The notes under the pieces: model-generated
Seen by the model: only the letters and a program-made list of their open reading frames with translations
Told to the model about the DNA's origin: nothing
Databases searched by the model: none
In this document: in pieces, positions 1-13,281 of the stretch
Layout of the letters: the number at the start of each line of letters is the position of its first letter
Position numbering within the stretch: position 1 is the first letter of the stretch
Program-made: the position numbers and the translations under genes
Source: Jackrogersella multiformis
Lineage: Eukaryota; Ascomycota; Sordariomycetes; Xylariales; Hypoxylaceae
Assembly: GCA_902806575.1 (NCBI GenBank)
Contig: CADCXD010000010.1
Span: 2,480,001-2,544,000 of the forward strand
Direction: 5' to 3'
DNA length: 64,000 nt

Positions 1-1421
1 TCCATAGAGGTACCTAGGCTTATACACTACATAGGGAGGTATGTAAGGTATATGGTAGGAGCATCAATCTCATGCTAGTCACAGCCCCCGATGCACAATC
101 ACGCTGCCATCCGATCTGCGTCAAACCTCATGTAATGCTACTTCGCAGAACTCGTGCTGCCCACGGTACCTACAATTACTACGATTGTGCATATTGCACC
201 GGAGCCTACAGGACTGCCCTGCGTCTGTCCAGTCGCTGTCCTCGCGGGATATTTCATCATTAACCAACATTAAACCCCAGTGGTTCGAGAAGGGAAGAAA
301 AGAGACGTTACGTCCGAGTTCAATATAACCTGGATACACTGCTACAGCAGCATGGACTTCGAATACTAGGAGCCAACATCGCCGCAGCCACTCACGGTTC
401 TGCCATTGATGTTCACCTGGGCACCCAGCTACGGTTTGTATGGTCCGGCAATGCCTTTGTAAGGTACAAACTGGTTAGAGTGGCGAATAAAATGTGTGTC
501 TCGCTCCTTTGCATTCGGGGCTTAGGTTCCTAGTCCTGCCGTGACATTGAGGAGTTGGGAAGTTGGCTACCTCTTAGATCGCACCGTTATTAAGGCACGC
601 CCCTCGGAGTTCAACTGTTTGATTCAAAGCCACGTTCCCAGGTCAAGAGCTTGCATTTGACAAATAGGTATATGCATATTATATATATTATATATTAAAA
701 TCAGTACCTACCTATTTAGGGACCTTAGATAGGTAAACGGGCATAATGTCAATGTATGTTTTATGTGTCTTCTTTCTCCTTTCTCCTATTAAGTAGTAGG
801 CAGGCTATGCTATCCATTGACACCCGATCTCTTCACAATTTATATATGGACCGCCACATACATTCCCCCATCTCTCCCGCCGGGCATCCTATAACATGCA
901 CGCAGCCTTTTACTTTGGCATACATGGAACCAACTACCCAGATAGCTATCAGGGACGGTATACCACCAACTCTACTTTCGGCTATGTACCTTTACCTCTC
1001 TCATAATTAGGTAGGTACTTTCAAGGTTACGACATGTACAAAGTAAGGGTACGCCCCTAGGTATGAGAAATGTCGCCTCAAATAGCAGACTTCAACTGGG
1101 CGACCTTACAAATTGGGGTAGCACAAGACATGCGGATAGCCGCGTGAATGTCACGTATCATGGATGTTTCCTATCAGAGGCATTCTGTGAAAAGTATAAT
1201 GTAGCTTGGGACTACAAAACGAAAGCAAATGTTTATTCACGATCTACTCCAGAGCTAGGTAGTAGCGATGATGCTGGTAGTGACGTGTATCGCCAAAGTC
1301 TGTTAACCGGGATGGGTGAATGGGTATCTAGGTATAGGAACCTGCTGCTCCAAAGAAACCAAGGATTCTGGTTATGTGGGAAATTTTTGGTCCTGCACCT
1401 AATAGTGATGTCTCAAAATAC
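1..1421. other. gene-free left edge
   Basis: I see no supported gene here. Open frames at 72-263 and 756-1010 are short, of random composition and lack recognisable motifs. A frame at 1063-1548 (+) runs antisense into the 3' end of the IFRD-family gene and looks like a shadow. The stretch carries the dispersed CCTAGG/GGTAGGTA words typical of the intergenic DNA of this window, for example near 9-18 and 1010-1020. Confidence 0.5.
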
Positions 1422-2795
1422 TCAATCTGAAAACCCCTTCAAGCCTCTCTTTCGTCCATGTTTGTCGGACTTGTCTTTTGATGGTGCTGAGACATATTCG
1501 GTTTTGGCGCCGCTCAGCAGATCTCTAACTACGGGATTGTTCAAGTAGTGATTGGCAAGACCACCTCCGAGTATGGATTTGAGCATTCCTATACGTGCCG
1601 ATAGAGACCATGTGTCAATGACGATGCTGATATTCTGGATTCGAAGCTTTTGTCGATAGCCGTATTCTTGGTAGTCGCTGTTGAAGTCTGCTTTGTTGCC
1701 GCCAGTGTGAGGATTGCTTGCAAAGCGTCGGGCGGTTGAATACCCAGGGCCTTTGCCGTGCTCAAGAGAGGTTACGACGCTCGTGAAACTGCTATGAAGC
1801 TGTCTTCTGTCACGCTTGGATATAGACTTTGAAGATTCTCTTGTGAGCGCATTCATGCGTCGAAGAAGCGAATCCTGGTCATAACGCATGTTCCAAGTCT
1901 CTCCTGTTTCTGCCTCGTAGTCGCGTGCACTTTCCAAAAGCAAGGCAATGCTTGATCCGGCAGCAATCTGAACGTCAACGTCGCTGCTATCAAGCTGTTC
2001 CATAAACGCTTCTAGCGCCTCCGTGCTTTGTTCCTCGAGGTCGTCGAGACCACTCGCAACGAAACTCCAAGCATTCAGGGCAGCAGCAACCACTGGTCCA
2101 TTGTCACCAGCCTCAATAACATGCCCGTCACTCTGAATTATCTCGATGAGAAACTCTAGGAATTCCTCTGCAGCAGTGACAGAACCCCCACCGCACATTG
2201 TCGAGACACTCATGGCTCTGAGAGCTGCTACCTTGATTGATTCATTATCGTCGTCATCGTAATCTGAGTTCTCGCAGAGGGTCTTCAAAGTTGGATACAC
2301 GCGATCGTGAATGTTCTCGGCCCCGGATGAAAGGATAGTCATCATCAAAGCTTTTAGCGCCCACATTACCCCTTGGGGAGTTCTACGGCCGCGTACACTC
2401 TTCACCAGCATAGGAATGAGTTCGTCCATCTGCCCTTCAATTTCTTCGGCATTAGGATGGTGTCGTATCAGCTCCGTATATGCCGTCAACTTGTCTGCTC
2501 GGTCTTGGCCATTATCACGCTTCTGATCCAGTAGATCTACAATATGGTTATGTAGGATCTCTGACGGTGGCGCGGGACTCTCCTCGTCGCCCTCTTCCGA
2601 GATGATGAGAGAGCTAGCCAGACTGTCGGTATATTCATACTCGCTCGAATCTTCATCCTCGGATGCTTGTCGACTGGTTGCGCGTGAGGGTCCACGGGAA
2701 CTAGCAGGTGACGGTTGCGCCGAAGGTTGTCGGGAGCGTGCCTTTTTGGAAACCGTCTTGCCGCTCTCAAAGATCTTCTTTCGCAAATCGTGCAT
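1422..2795 (-). CDS. IFRD (interferon-related developmental regulator) family protein
   Basis: Single-exon gene of 457 residues. The frame is open further upstream but only through a non-ATG codon. I chose the ATG at 2795 because the product then begins MHDLRKK, the usual start of fungal IFRD proteins as I remember them. Residues 1-75 are Ser/Pro/Arg-rich and acidic, probably disordered. From about residue 80 to 340 the sequence is helical and repeat-like, with segments such as HHPNAEEIEGQMDELIPML and WALKALMMTILSSGAENI that fit the IFRD armadillo-like domain. The C-terminal 100 residues are basic and carry the family's 'RIQNISIVIDTWSLSARI' type segment. IFRD proteins are transcriptional co-regulators in animals and ribosome-associated factors in yeast (Ifh1-unrelated). 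The role here is inferred from family only. Its 3' end is close to a gene-free region and it has no operon-like neighbour. Confidence 0.85.
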   Translation of the reverse strand: MHDLRKKIFESGKTVSKKARSRQPSAQPSPASSRGPSRATSRQASEDEDSSEYEYTDSLASSLIISEEGDEESPAPPSEILHNHIVDLLDQKRDNGQDRADKLTAYTELIRHHPNAEEIEGQMDELIPMLVKSVRGRRTPQGVMWALKALMMTILSSGAENIHDRVYPTLKTLCENSDYDDDDNESIKVAALRAMSVSTMCGGGSVTAAEEFLEFLIEIIQSDGHVIEAGDNGPVVAAALNAWSFVASGLDDLEEQSTEALEAFMEQLDSSDVDVQIAAGSSIALLLESARDYEAETGETWNMRYDQDSLLRRMNALTRESSKSISKRDRRQLHSSFTSVVTSLEHGKGPGYSTARRFASNPHTGGNKADFNSDYQEYGYRQKLRIQNISIVIDTWSLSARIGMLKSILGGGLANHYLNNPVVRDLLSGAKTEYVSAPSKDKSDKHGRKRGLKGFSD

Positions 2796-5706
2796 TTTGG
2801 TGAATTGCAAATCTAGAATCCCTTGCTAATATAGTGTTGTTATTGTGTTCTGTGAGTGCCCGACGAGGGGTGTTGTAGGGTACAATCGGTATCAAGTCTT
2901 GAATTTTCTAGTATGCGAATAATGAAATGATGATTGAGTTGATCGCGACATGAATTCCATCAGGATGATTTAAGAATCTTAAATAATGTGCCGTTGACCT
3001 GTAGGCGCTCGGAGAAACTCTTTGTGTTGGTAAAAGGATGATATTGTTGGCTATTGTTCTAGAGTTGTGCAAGAACAATAGACAATAGAGATGATGGAAT
3101 ACGACGGATTACGGATTACGGAATATCGAATGTTGGATACTGCGGATCGAGGGAATCGGGCGGTGAATAAAGGTTTCGCAGGCGCACTGCAGTTTCTCAA
3201 AAGGGATGGCAAAAAACCGGACGAATCGGGGATAGGTTATATGGGAAAGGACGATGGGATTCACGTTTCTTATTTAATCAGATGCTGTGTAAAGGCAGAA
3301 CATGTAGGCAGGCGCGTCATCTAGGTAACTCAACTCGTCATATGAGCCAGCCGTGGGGCTTGACGCTCTCCACTTTTACGTACCGCCACTAATGCTTACC
3401 TAGGTAAGCAAGTAAGTATCTCATACCTACTTCTTAGCAGCTGCCTAGGTACTTTTAGTACCTACACTAGTGTAGTAACGCTTTAGCGGGGTGACGGATT
3501 GAACATATGTACAACCTTACTGCCCAGCTGCCTTAGAAGAAAGCATACCATAAAAAGTGTGGCTGTGCTATACCTAGGTGCTAAGTTGCTTTAACAACAG
3601 GTACTTAGCTGCTTACATATGTACATAGGTAAATTTAATGTCATTGGGTATGGATATCTACCTGCCAGCCTGCCTACCTCCTAGCTAGGTACTGTGGGGC
3701 TGTCATGTAATTAAGAGGATAAGGTAAATCCTATGTTTAGCACTAAAGACTAGAACTTAAACAAAATAACAACATTTGAACCTCTCCTACAGTAGAAAGT
3801 GTGATTCCCTCAAGTATTTATTTAGATACCTAGGTCATGATAAAACGTTACATGTTTGTCAAACTCCATCTTGAAACAAATGGTATGATACTTAGTATAA
3901 GTACGCACGTACGCATTGCAATTATATGTACTTATGATACCTATTAAGTACTTAGGTAGATAACATCCATACTCTTCGCAAACTTATTAGTCTATCTAGG
4001 CACCTACCTAGCCTACCTACCTAGGTAAAGTAAGTATTCTCGGTTAAGCACTAATATATCAGTATGATATAATTCCAAGGCGTCTATATAAAATACATAC
4101 CCTTAGGTACTTAGGTACACAATATAAAGCAATATTTGATCTTCCAAACTCGTTCATATTTCAGGTAATTGCGTTCTGTACTTAAGACTATCATGATGCC
4201 TTAGTTTAACCCCGCCATCCCACTGCCCACTTACCTAGTGTAGGTACCCACCTAATGTTAGCCCATATGGCCCACTAGCTGAACTTAAAATCCTTGCAAT
4301 CTTATCGCAACTGGCATGTTAAAGTGCATGCTTCTATTTAATAGATCATCGGATCATCACGGATATCAATATGTACTTACATAACTTTTACAATATTAAC
4401 AATATTGAAATTCTTACAGATATCCTCGATTCTTACCTTGAGGATTATATATATAACAATCAAATAATATATTATTGATAAATATAGGTAGATGCAATAA
4501 GTCTTATTGTTCTAAACGTCAGAAACAATGTGAAAGCCCTCAGCCTTACCATAATAAGTAGTGTAGGTATTGATGTTCTTAGGTACGAAAATAGGTTCCC
4601 AAAATTAGGTCATGTGGGACTACCTAAGTAAGTTTGATAAGGCACTTATCAGGCTAGGTATCAGGCAGTTTGGCAATCAGTCAACCTTGGAATACCCCTC
4701 CCTGGCCGGTCCTATCTGTCCATCCCCGGCTTTCCTAGGCTTCTATGATCTAGGTATCCATGGGATCCACCCAGACTGACTGACGTACTTCCATGCCTAT
4801 AGGTACGCAAAGTTACCAACCCAGGTACCTAGGAAGCAAACCTGTCTCCTCTTCTATCTAGGTACTTACTTCCTGCCTACGTGATCCACATCTATATTCG
4901 TCTTCCTCGTAACACTATAAAGCACATTTATATATGCAGCGTCGTCTTACCGAGGATTCAGCGGCATCTGCTTCGATACATTTAAACTGCCCAGTGACCA
5001 CCAACTCCGTTCTCTCGAACTTCCGGGTGGTCGATTAGGTACCTCACGTCCCTCAAGGTTGGCACTTTATTACTGCCCCGCCCACCTTTAATCGCACCTA
5101 CCCACTACATCCATTACCTCGAACCTGCGGGCTACGGCTACCTCCAGGGCTCTTACTTACATGTCCCATTCTTACCTAAGGTGGAAAGCACGGCCAACCA
5201 GGCAGCCAGGTATGTACCACATGGACACCGTCCATCCATGGATGCTCTCAACTGCTGAACGAATTCGCATCCTCGCATCCTCTCCTATTGGAAACCTTAG
5301 GAGGTAGCTTCCAAGGTTCTGACACACTACTCCACCACTCCACTACCTTGGTACTTTCCCCCTCCTACCTCTTACATCCTACATCCTACATCCTACCTTC
5401 TACCTTCTACCTTCTACCTCCTCGTCATTCCCATTCTCCCCCATCTACCATCCACCATCTGCCACCTACCATCTACCATCCAACTACAATCGTCCAGCAT
5501 TAACCTCCTCACTTTATACTTTCCCACGTCGACCGGACTACACATCTGCGACGATTCATTCCTCTCCTAATGACTACATACTTTCTAGGATTCTAATATT
5601 CCGTGTCGTACTCCTAGGAACACTCGGTCTTCTCTCGATATTTCGAGGCTCTGGTACCACTTCTCTCTAGCCTGGTATAAAATCCTGGCTATAAAACTTG
5701 GACGAA
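2796..5706. other. intergenic region rich in CCTAGGTA-type words
   Basis: There is no supported gene in 2.9 kb. Stop codons are frequent in all frames, and the frame at 3091-3324 has no protein-like features. The stretch is dense in ACCTAGGTA/TAGGTACTTAGG words (examples near 3398, 3448, 3573, 3827, 3990-4026, 4096, 4822, 4854). The last 400 bases form a pyrimidine-rich promoter/leader for the downstream FHA gene. Confidence 0.5.
5373..5414. repeat. heptamer tandem repeat upstream of FHA gene
   Basis: Six consecutive 7-bp units: three copies of TACATCC followed by three copies of TACCTTC. They lie about 300 bp before the FHA-gene start and within a longer CT-rich stretch (about 5340-5490). 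Pyrimidine-rich leaders are common before fungal start sites. Any regulatory role is not shown by the sequence. Confidence 0.7.
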
Positions 5707-8408
5707 ATGGCGACCCCCAACAATCCAAACCAGGATGACGGCGAAGGTATGAATACCAGTTTCCCGCAAAATCTATCTTCGTCCGACTAACCTGTATGCA
5801 ATTTAGTTGTTATCGTCACTCTGATTATGATCTTACGATCTAATAGTCCCCATGTCTCGGCCTTTCCTAAGCGTCAATTCATCCTCAGTCGCCAGAACCC
5901 CTCCATCCGAATCGGCCGTGCGTCCAAAGTTCCTACGAAGGGCTTCATTGCTTCTATAGATAATGCTTGGTTTGATAGTCCTGTCATGTCGCGACAACAT
6001 GCCGAACTTATTCTCGATTATGACAGCACACCAAAGGTAAGCTTACCCAAACAGCCTGCCCTGCTCGGATTGGCCCATATACTAATCGTTGAATCCAGGT
6101 TGTACTAATCAAGGACATCGGATCCCTTCATGGCACCTTCTATACTCCCTACGACGGGACTAGGAATGAATTGAGACTAGAACAGGAGAAGCTAGTTAAA
6201 CTGTCCAATGGCGACTCCCTTCGTTTTGGTACCGATATATTTAGATCCACAGAGACCTTTCCTCCGTGTTCCGTCGATTTCTATATGATAGGACAAGAAC
6301 AAGAGCCGTAAGTTTGGAATCTGGTTCGTAATTACCGAATGCTAATGCCGTACCGCAGGCGAAATCTGGTTATATCAAGTATCGACCAATCTACCAATCG
6401 AGTGTTCACCATTCCAGATGATATAGATGATGAGGACGAGGACGAGGACGAGGACGATGATGATAGCGTTATTGAGATGGCCATGCCGCCTTTGAAGAAA
6501 GTGGATGTTCAACATCGTCCACCAATCGACTTAACCGAAGATGGGGCTGAGGAGGCCGACGACCTTACAACTGGTAACAATATCCACTCCGATGTCATTG
6601 ACCTGACCTCGGAGCCTGATGATCATTCAGACCCTGAGCCAAGTGCAGTGAGCCGACGTCACTCTTCTGCCTCTCCTTCGACAGTCACACCAGCAATCCC
6701 CGTACTGGATGCCGTCTTTGCTGTTTGCGGGTCGAGCTCGCCGACCGCTACAAACCTCTCTCCCAAGCCCACAGATCTTGATAATGTGAACGATCAATTC
6801 TCTGACCACGGCCACAGCCATGACCTCCATTTCCAACATGACGAGGAACTGAATAGCGAGGATATCCACCTAACAGATTCAGATGATGATTCGATCATTA
6901 CCAGAGATTACAACCTGACCAGTGCTAGCGAAGACACGGACGAGGAGGACGACTCTGTAACTTCCGTATTCAACGGCGGTTTCCGTGCACGGTCTGACAT
7001 CTGGGAAGACGACAACGAAAGTGAGTACCCGTGTGTTCCTTCAAATATTGGTGGATAACTGACCATGATGGCCCATTTAGGTTTGGATGAATTGCCATAC
7101 TCGGACGACGTCACTTCTTCATCATCAAGCGGGGAGTCCATGGATTCAATATCGAATTCAAGCTTCCCAGCGCCCGAGTCGCCTTCCTACCCTCTCTACT
7201 CTCCTAGTTCTCCAGTATCCAAAGGACCGGCTCTCGGAGACGTCATGGCTGAGTCCTCTGATGCTAAGCGACCTTTCGTCACACCATTCTTGTTTACCGC
7301 ACCTACACAGCAAGGTACACCGGCTGCTCATCCTCGAGAGCCGAGCCCTTCGGATGCTGCGATGTTCAAGAGTTGTCCCGTCCTTGAGCGATCGCCTAGC
7401 GATTCCAGAGCTCAAGCTCTAGGAGAGAAGTCGGGAAAGTTTGAATTCTTTGCGGCTAGGGAGAGCAACCGCACCACTCTCGTAGACCAGCTTTCTCCAC
7501 CGCCCGTATCTGCTATTCGAGAAACCTTAGGCGAGAACACTGACCATGAGGTTACTGGTGTAGAGTCAGATCACGTTTCGCATTCATCCTTGCCACAGGC
7601 TCAGATCGATGATGATCAAACGAAGCCTGCAGAAGTGGTTGCTGACGCTCCTGGTACTGCCCCAAAAGCGCATTCCCTTTGCCACAATGATATCCCACCT
7701 GTCCATTTCGATGACACTATCATGCATGACTCTTCATGGCAAGATCCCCCATCCCAGACATGGTCTACGTCCGGGGAAAGATTCATCAACAATCCTCAAG
7801 ATGAGGATTTCCCCCGCACCCAACGTAAACGGCTCCAAAGTCCAGAACTCGACATGACTAGCGCGTACACATTTCAGCTGAGCAAGATGGCTACCGAAGG
7901 CCGCTCTAGCCAGAAACCCAGGCGTGTTGAGATTCAAGACCTGCTTACTCAAGAGCCGAACTATGACCTCTTCCCCGACGAGCCGACATGCGACGAAGGC
8001 CTTACAGCAGTCATGCCGGTCTCTCCGGCTCCAGCCCCGGCCCCGGTACCGGTAGCCAGTCAGGCATCATATGAACATGGCTTGAAGCGATCCTTTGAAG
8101 ATGCTTTCAGCTATGGACACGTTGTATACGAAGTGTTGGGTGACGTAGATGGCGATAAGTCGAACTCGGAATCAATGAGCAAGCAAATACAAGATATCGC
8201 CGTATCCGACGATGAATCTAGCAAGGTGTTGACTTATAAAGTTCCCCTGTCCCAAGGTGAAGCGCAAGTGGAGCCCATCGCCATCTCCACACGACTAGAC
8301 AGTATTCAACCATCGAAGAGACGTCGCTTCGCCCAGGCAGCTGCTTGTGTCGCTCTCGGAGGCGCAGCTGCTTTCACATTCATGGTCTCTACTGCGCCTG
8401 TCCTCTGA
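5707..8408 (+). CDS. FHA-domain protein with acidic disordered body and hydrophobic C-terminus
   Basis: Five exons: 5707-5746, 5807-6036, 6099-6307, 6359-7020 and 7081-8408 (822 residues). All four introns are GT-AG and every junction keeps phase. Residues 35-125 form a forkhead-associated domain: the IRIGR motif (Gly50-Arg51), SRQH at 75-78 and a distal SLHGTF segment, which are the residues that bind phosphothreonine peptides. After it comes a run of Asp/Glu (encoded around 6425-6470), then about 600 Ser/Pro/Asp-rich residues with repeated DLT(E/S) motifs and no recognised fold. The last ~22 residues (AACVALGGAAAFTFMVSTA...) are hydrophobic after a KRRR stretch and look like a single membrane anchor. 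The layout recalls tail-anchored fungal FHA proteins such as those of the Far/STRIPAK complex, but I see no clear coiled coil, so that assignment is open. Confidence 0.85.
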
Positions 8409-11400
8409 TGGGTTACTATTGTCTCGTCTGTAAAATGTGATCTGCAGCCCCTGCGGGACTCTTGGTCGTGGTTTAAGATCTGGCTCCTGGCTTCTTCTGC
8501 TTTCGGGTAATTCCATTTAAGTCTCAAACGGCGTAATTGGCCGGGAGTTGGCGTTACGGTTTCTTTGTTCGGGTGGATCATGGAGCTTGGTATCGTTGCA
8601 TTTGTCCGGTGGCGAGGGACAACTCATGGGATATCGTTATCTACGATGGGAGGGTAAATGGGACTTACGCGACTCACTATCAGATGATACATCCATATTC
8701 ACAAATCCGAGGTTGCTATGATTTATTTTAGCTTTCTTTCTCATGTTTAGCTCTCGCAATGGATTCTCGCGTTCGGTGGAAGATTCGTCTACCACATAAA
8801 TATGAATTGATCAACGATGATTTCTAATCTCCCTGGGTATATTTGCTAATAGTGCATCCATCTAGTGTCGATCGCTTCTAAGAAATGTGGACATGACCGA
8901 CATATATGACAACTTGTTGAAACTAGGTGAAAAAGGAAGAACATCTCTGTCATAGACATAGCTGAGTTGGCTGTATTATCTAGATGTACAAGCACCAAAC
9001 CCTAGGAGATCTTTAGAATGCTTTCGTGCCTCTACCCAGCGTTGGAATTCGTGTAAGATGGTCATCAAAGGGCGTTATTATATGACAAAGAAAGTCAACG
9101 TCATGGTTTTGGTGAAAGCGAAGGTTAGCAGCCGAATTTTCATGGATTATTAAGAATGCCTTTCGCTTGCCAATAGCTTTGGTAAGCAATGCCTTGAATC
9201 TCGCTAGACCTCCATGGATCTAGGTTACTCCGTGTCATAAGGTACCTAGACCTTACGATATAAGTAATATATTATTGCGAAAGGAGCTCCAACTCTATAG
9301 ATCGTGATATACATACAGGAACATGCCTTTATCTACCTAGCTTTGTCTCAAGTGTATCCCTTCCCACGGAATGTACCTTCAACGGGCCGAAGCGTCCGTC
9401 TGGTCTATCCCTCGATTTATGACGCCTCGAACACTCGGATCCTACCTATAATATTATCAACAGACCTTGAATAGGCTGTTCGGCCAAGGAATATAGGGGG
9501 TGGAAATCTTCTCAAAATCAAAACTTTATCGATTGATTAGTACATAGCAACGACGAGTGCTATGGATTATTTATTTATGATGGAAATGAGTAGATATGTA
9601 CATAGCTAGTTATAGGTGGTGTAATTTAAAACACGGCTTGCGGAAAGGAGGTGGCTTTAACCAAGCTACCGAGTGCCTTGGTACCTGTGTACCACGATTT
9701 CAAGAGATTAGTATTCCTCATAGATAGTGTACAGAATAAGTCAAACTTGAAGATACCCAGGTAGCTGTACCGATCATAGTTGGAAAAGTTGAAAAGGGAC
9801 TGTATATTCAATACGCGAGGATGTTATGTTTAGCATATATCTATGTACCTAGGTTGATGCTAAACATAGTGGTATCAAAGTTATGATTCCATTCCCATTG
9901 AGGGCCCAAGGCCGTCTTCGGAGCCACGGAGCCAAGCCGTGCTGTTCAATGACGGGGGCTGGTTGGCGGGAACAAGCACAGAGTCCATGACATCTCAGCG
10001 ACCATTAGATATAGTGAGAGTTGGGAATCTATCTGAAACTTCGGCAATAGGGGCCTAGTTAGACGGGGATTTATCCCATGGGCATATATCTTCGAAGGTA
10101 ATATAGTATCGACATCCATCAGAAATATCAACAATACTTCCATTATGTGAACATTCTACCACCGGTGGTTGGTGGAGAAAGACTATTAGCGAGAATATCG
10201 AGAAGGGATGAAAGGCCCAACCTTTTGCTGGGACTAAACACCTAGGTTAATATACTCCTAATTAACGAAGGTCAAATAATCCTAGAACTGTCGAACTGGC
10301 GGTCCTAGCGCTTCTATGAAGGCTCAATCGTCATCTCCTTATATACCTAGGTAGGTATCTATTAGCCAACAGAAATATATTATAACACTTACGGCAGCCA
10401 TAATTGTCTAAAAGAAATCTGGAGGTTATCTTAGTGGGTTACAACATCTATTTTTGTGTCTGAGAATACGGGAGATAATAATTCTATGATACGTGTATAT
10501 TGCATTGTCACTGGGATTCGAGCTATCTAGCTAGGCCTGTCAATGGTTAGCTAAGTTTTCCACATATTTTGCCGTACCGCAACTATAAACTTATGATTTG
10601 AAGCATGAATCGTAACTCAACAGGGTCAATTTTCACACAACCGGATAGAGTGTAATCATAACTGGCTCTTATTCGAAGGGGAACCAGAAGACACACCTGC
10701 CAATAAGGATTTTAGCAAGGCAGTGAACCAGATAGTCTCAAGGTTTCACACACGCAGATGTCGTGTTAAATACATGACTCGGAGAAGCACAGCATATAGT
10801 AAGTTTGATGTATATGAAATTTTGATAAACAGCAAAATTACATATATCATAACTTCCGGCATGGTCAACATGAAGCTAAGCTAGAAGGTGCGCCGGAACC
10901 CAGCAACCGAAATGTTTCGATTCTAAGTCAGACATCAAGATAGACTTAGGGGGACTTCTATATCACTATTCATAAGCTCTAATTGGAATAGAGATTAAGG
11001 TAGGTTAAATTTATCTAGACCTAATAGAGGCTGAGGGTTGATCTATTAATCGCCCTCTACCATCTACGTTACTAACTTCATAATTTATCACTTCGATTCT
11101 AATCCTAACCTGAGACACAGATAGAAACTCTTATTTTCGAAGAGGATTCTCTGAAGAGTACGATACTATTCGCAGAGTCTTGGTAACATCAAACACACTC
11201 AGGACTAGGGTGAGTATGGTAAATGTGAAATAGTGCAGGAAATCTGCAACAAAGTTCAGTTCAACACGACATGGTTGGCGAGTATACCACCTAACCTAGT
11301 ATTGACAAGACGGAAAGGGTGCTATCTTCTAAGTTCAAAGCCAAGAATCAGGGGAGCCAAAGGTTCTGGATTTTATCCCTCATAGGCATCTACTCAGTGG

Positions 11401-13281
11401 CTAAAGCCTCCCAAGCGGAGACATATGTTTGCAAAGATTACCTAGGTAGCCTTATGAGATCTCCTGTTGGGATTTTTATCTTCCCGAGAGTAGACGAGCC
11501 ATTTTCTTGTTTGAAATTAATGGTATAGCACTCTCCTTAGAATCATTATCATAACACACTAGAGTAATGATTTACTAGCTCTGCATAATAGACTAGGTAC
11601 AGATATTCTCAAAGATAATATTCCACTATAAAGTGTCATGAGGTGCATTAAATATGGCGGCTTATGGCTCATTAATACCGCCAATCTCCTGACTTAGAAA
11701 ACGTCATCACCGAGTGTGATGATGTAACAAATGACTCCATCCAATAGACCGAGAATAATAGTGTATTGAAGATAGTCAAACATGTAGGCTGTAGCTCAAA
11801 TACCGACCCGGAGACATCCAGCCACAGCGGAAACAATCCTGTGACGGATGATTGCAGGAATACAACCCGTGTTAAAAGGAGATGGCTGTTACGGGGTCGC
11901 ACAAGTTACTATACCTTACAAGGGAAGAGATTTGGCTTGATTGAAAAGGATAAGACGACAAGATTAAAGGCCTATGTTAACCGGTCAGGGGGGTTTGGGT
12001 ACAGGATGGTGATGTTGATTTGGGAAAACACGAAGGATATTGACCGAAGACGGCAACGATACATGAACACAGAAGTCTGATTCTGAATCCACGAATCTCA
12101 TGATGCAGTTTCAGATATATGGACATGATAAGATCGCTCTCAGTATCCGATCGATGAGGCTGTCAAACGAAAATTAGGCTATTCTTGGTACATATCAATT
12201 TATCAACGTCACAACTACGTCGGCGAATCGGCAAATTATACGCGTACTTGATGTAGATATAGCTGAGTAGTTCGCATCCGCTAAGCAGTGAAACCGGCAG
12301 CCTGCATGTTCCTTAGGGAGCGCGGGCCGAGGATCTAGCCATTGCTCACACTTCTTATCACCCCTTGCTCGAATAGTATCACGAGTGCCGTACCGTCGGG
12401 AGCGGGCTAGTCAGTTTTCTACTGAGCTAGGGCCCAGATTCGGTAACAGCCCGGTGATCTTACTTGACAGACGAACAATCTCCCGGTCCGAAGCAGGATT
12501 CTGCATGCGGGTATCCGAGTCGCATCTAGCCACTTGTTCCCCCACAAACCCGTGGAAGCCACGTAGTATACGAGCGCAGGTTGTGTTCCCAACACCTCGG
12601 GAATTACAATCCATGTCAGCATTGCCGAGTCCTTGAGAGCCTCGCCCTGACATGACTCTGATGTGTTCGGCGAACAGAGATCTGTTCCAGATCTAAGGAT
12701 GACAGCGGAAATTTGTCCCGGGATTTCGGCAGGGATCAAGGCTGAATACGGGTCAAGGGAAGGAATAAGGATGTACCCTCGAGAACGAAGTACCTTGATT
12801 CGTGGTGTTTGTAGATCTTGTGTTATCGTCGGACCTCAAACCAAGGGTACTTGGGTCACAAGTCGTAGCCTGCGTGCGCCTCGATATAATAGTCCATATA
12901 TGATTGGAGCTCGCGGAATCCAGAGCATCAAATGCTGACAACTGGCTTATCATCCTTTAATCAAAGCCAACCAGGAAGAGTCATGATGATGCTCTATCTC
13001 CTTGCCTCTATCCTGCGGCATATCTTTGCGGCCGGTTTCGAGACGCCGCCGTGAGACGAACAGCCATGGGTGAGGCGGTGAGTCTGAAGATTTGGGATAA
13101 CCTTGATGTCGGATGACTTGGATGAGGCCACTATGGTGTGCTAAGCGTAGGCCAATGTTCTATAAAGGTATGAGAGCAACCTCTGCTTAAAAAAGATTAT
13201 GACCCTTGGTGAAGCTCAACTCGAACAAATAGACATAATTACTCAAAGATATTATAATCTCTTTATCTTACGACTTGAACG
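8409..13281. other. long intergenic region without supported genes
   Basis: Nearly 4.9 kb with frequent stops in all frames. Dispersed ACCTAGGTA words occur (near 9236, 9843, 10231, 10341, 11437). The segment 12380-12950 has higher GC and overlapping open frames on both strands, but none shows a domain I recognise, and the apparent frame changes within it. It may be a decayed gene. I make no functional call. Confidence 0.45.

Noticed and set aside
1063..1548. 161-codon plus-strand ORF
   Set aside because: It overlaps the 3' end of the IFRD-family gene in antisense, has no domain, and reads as random sequence.
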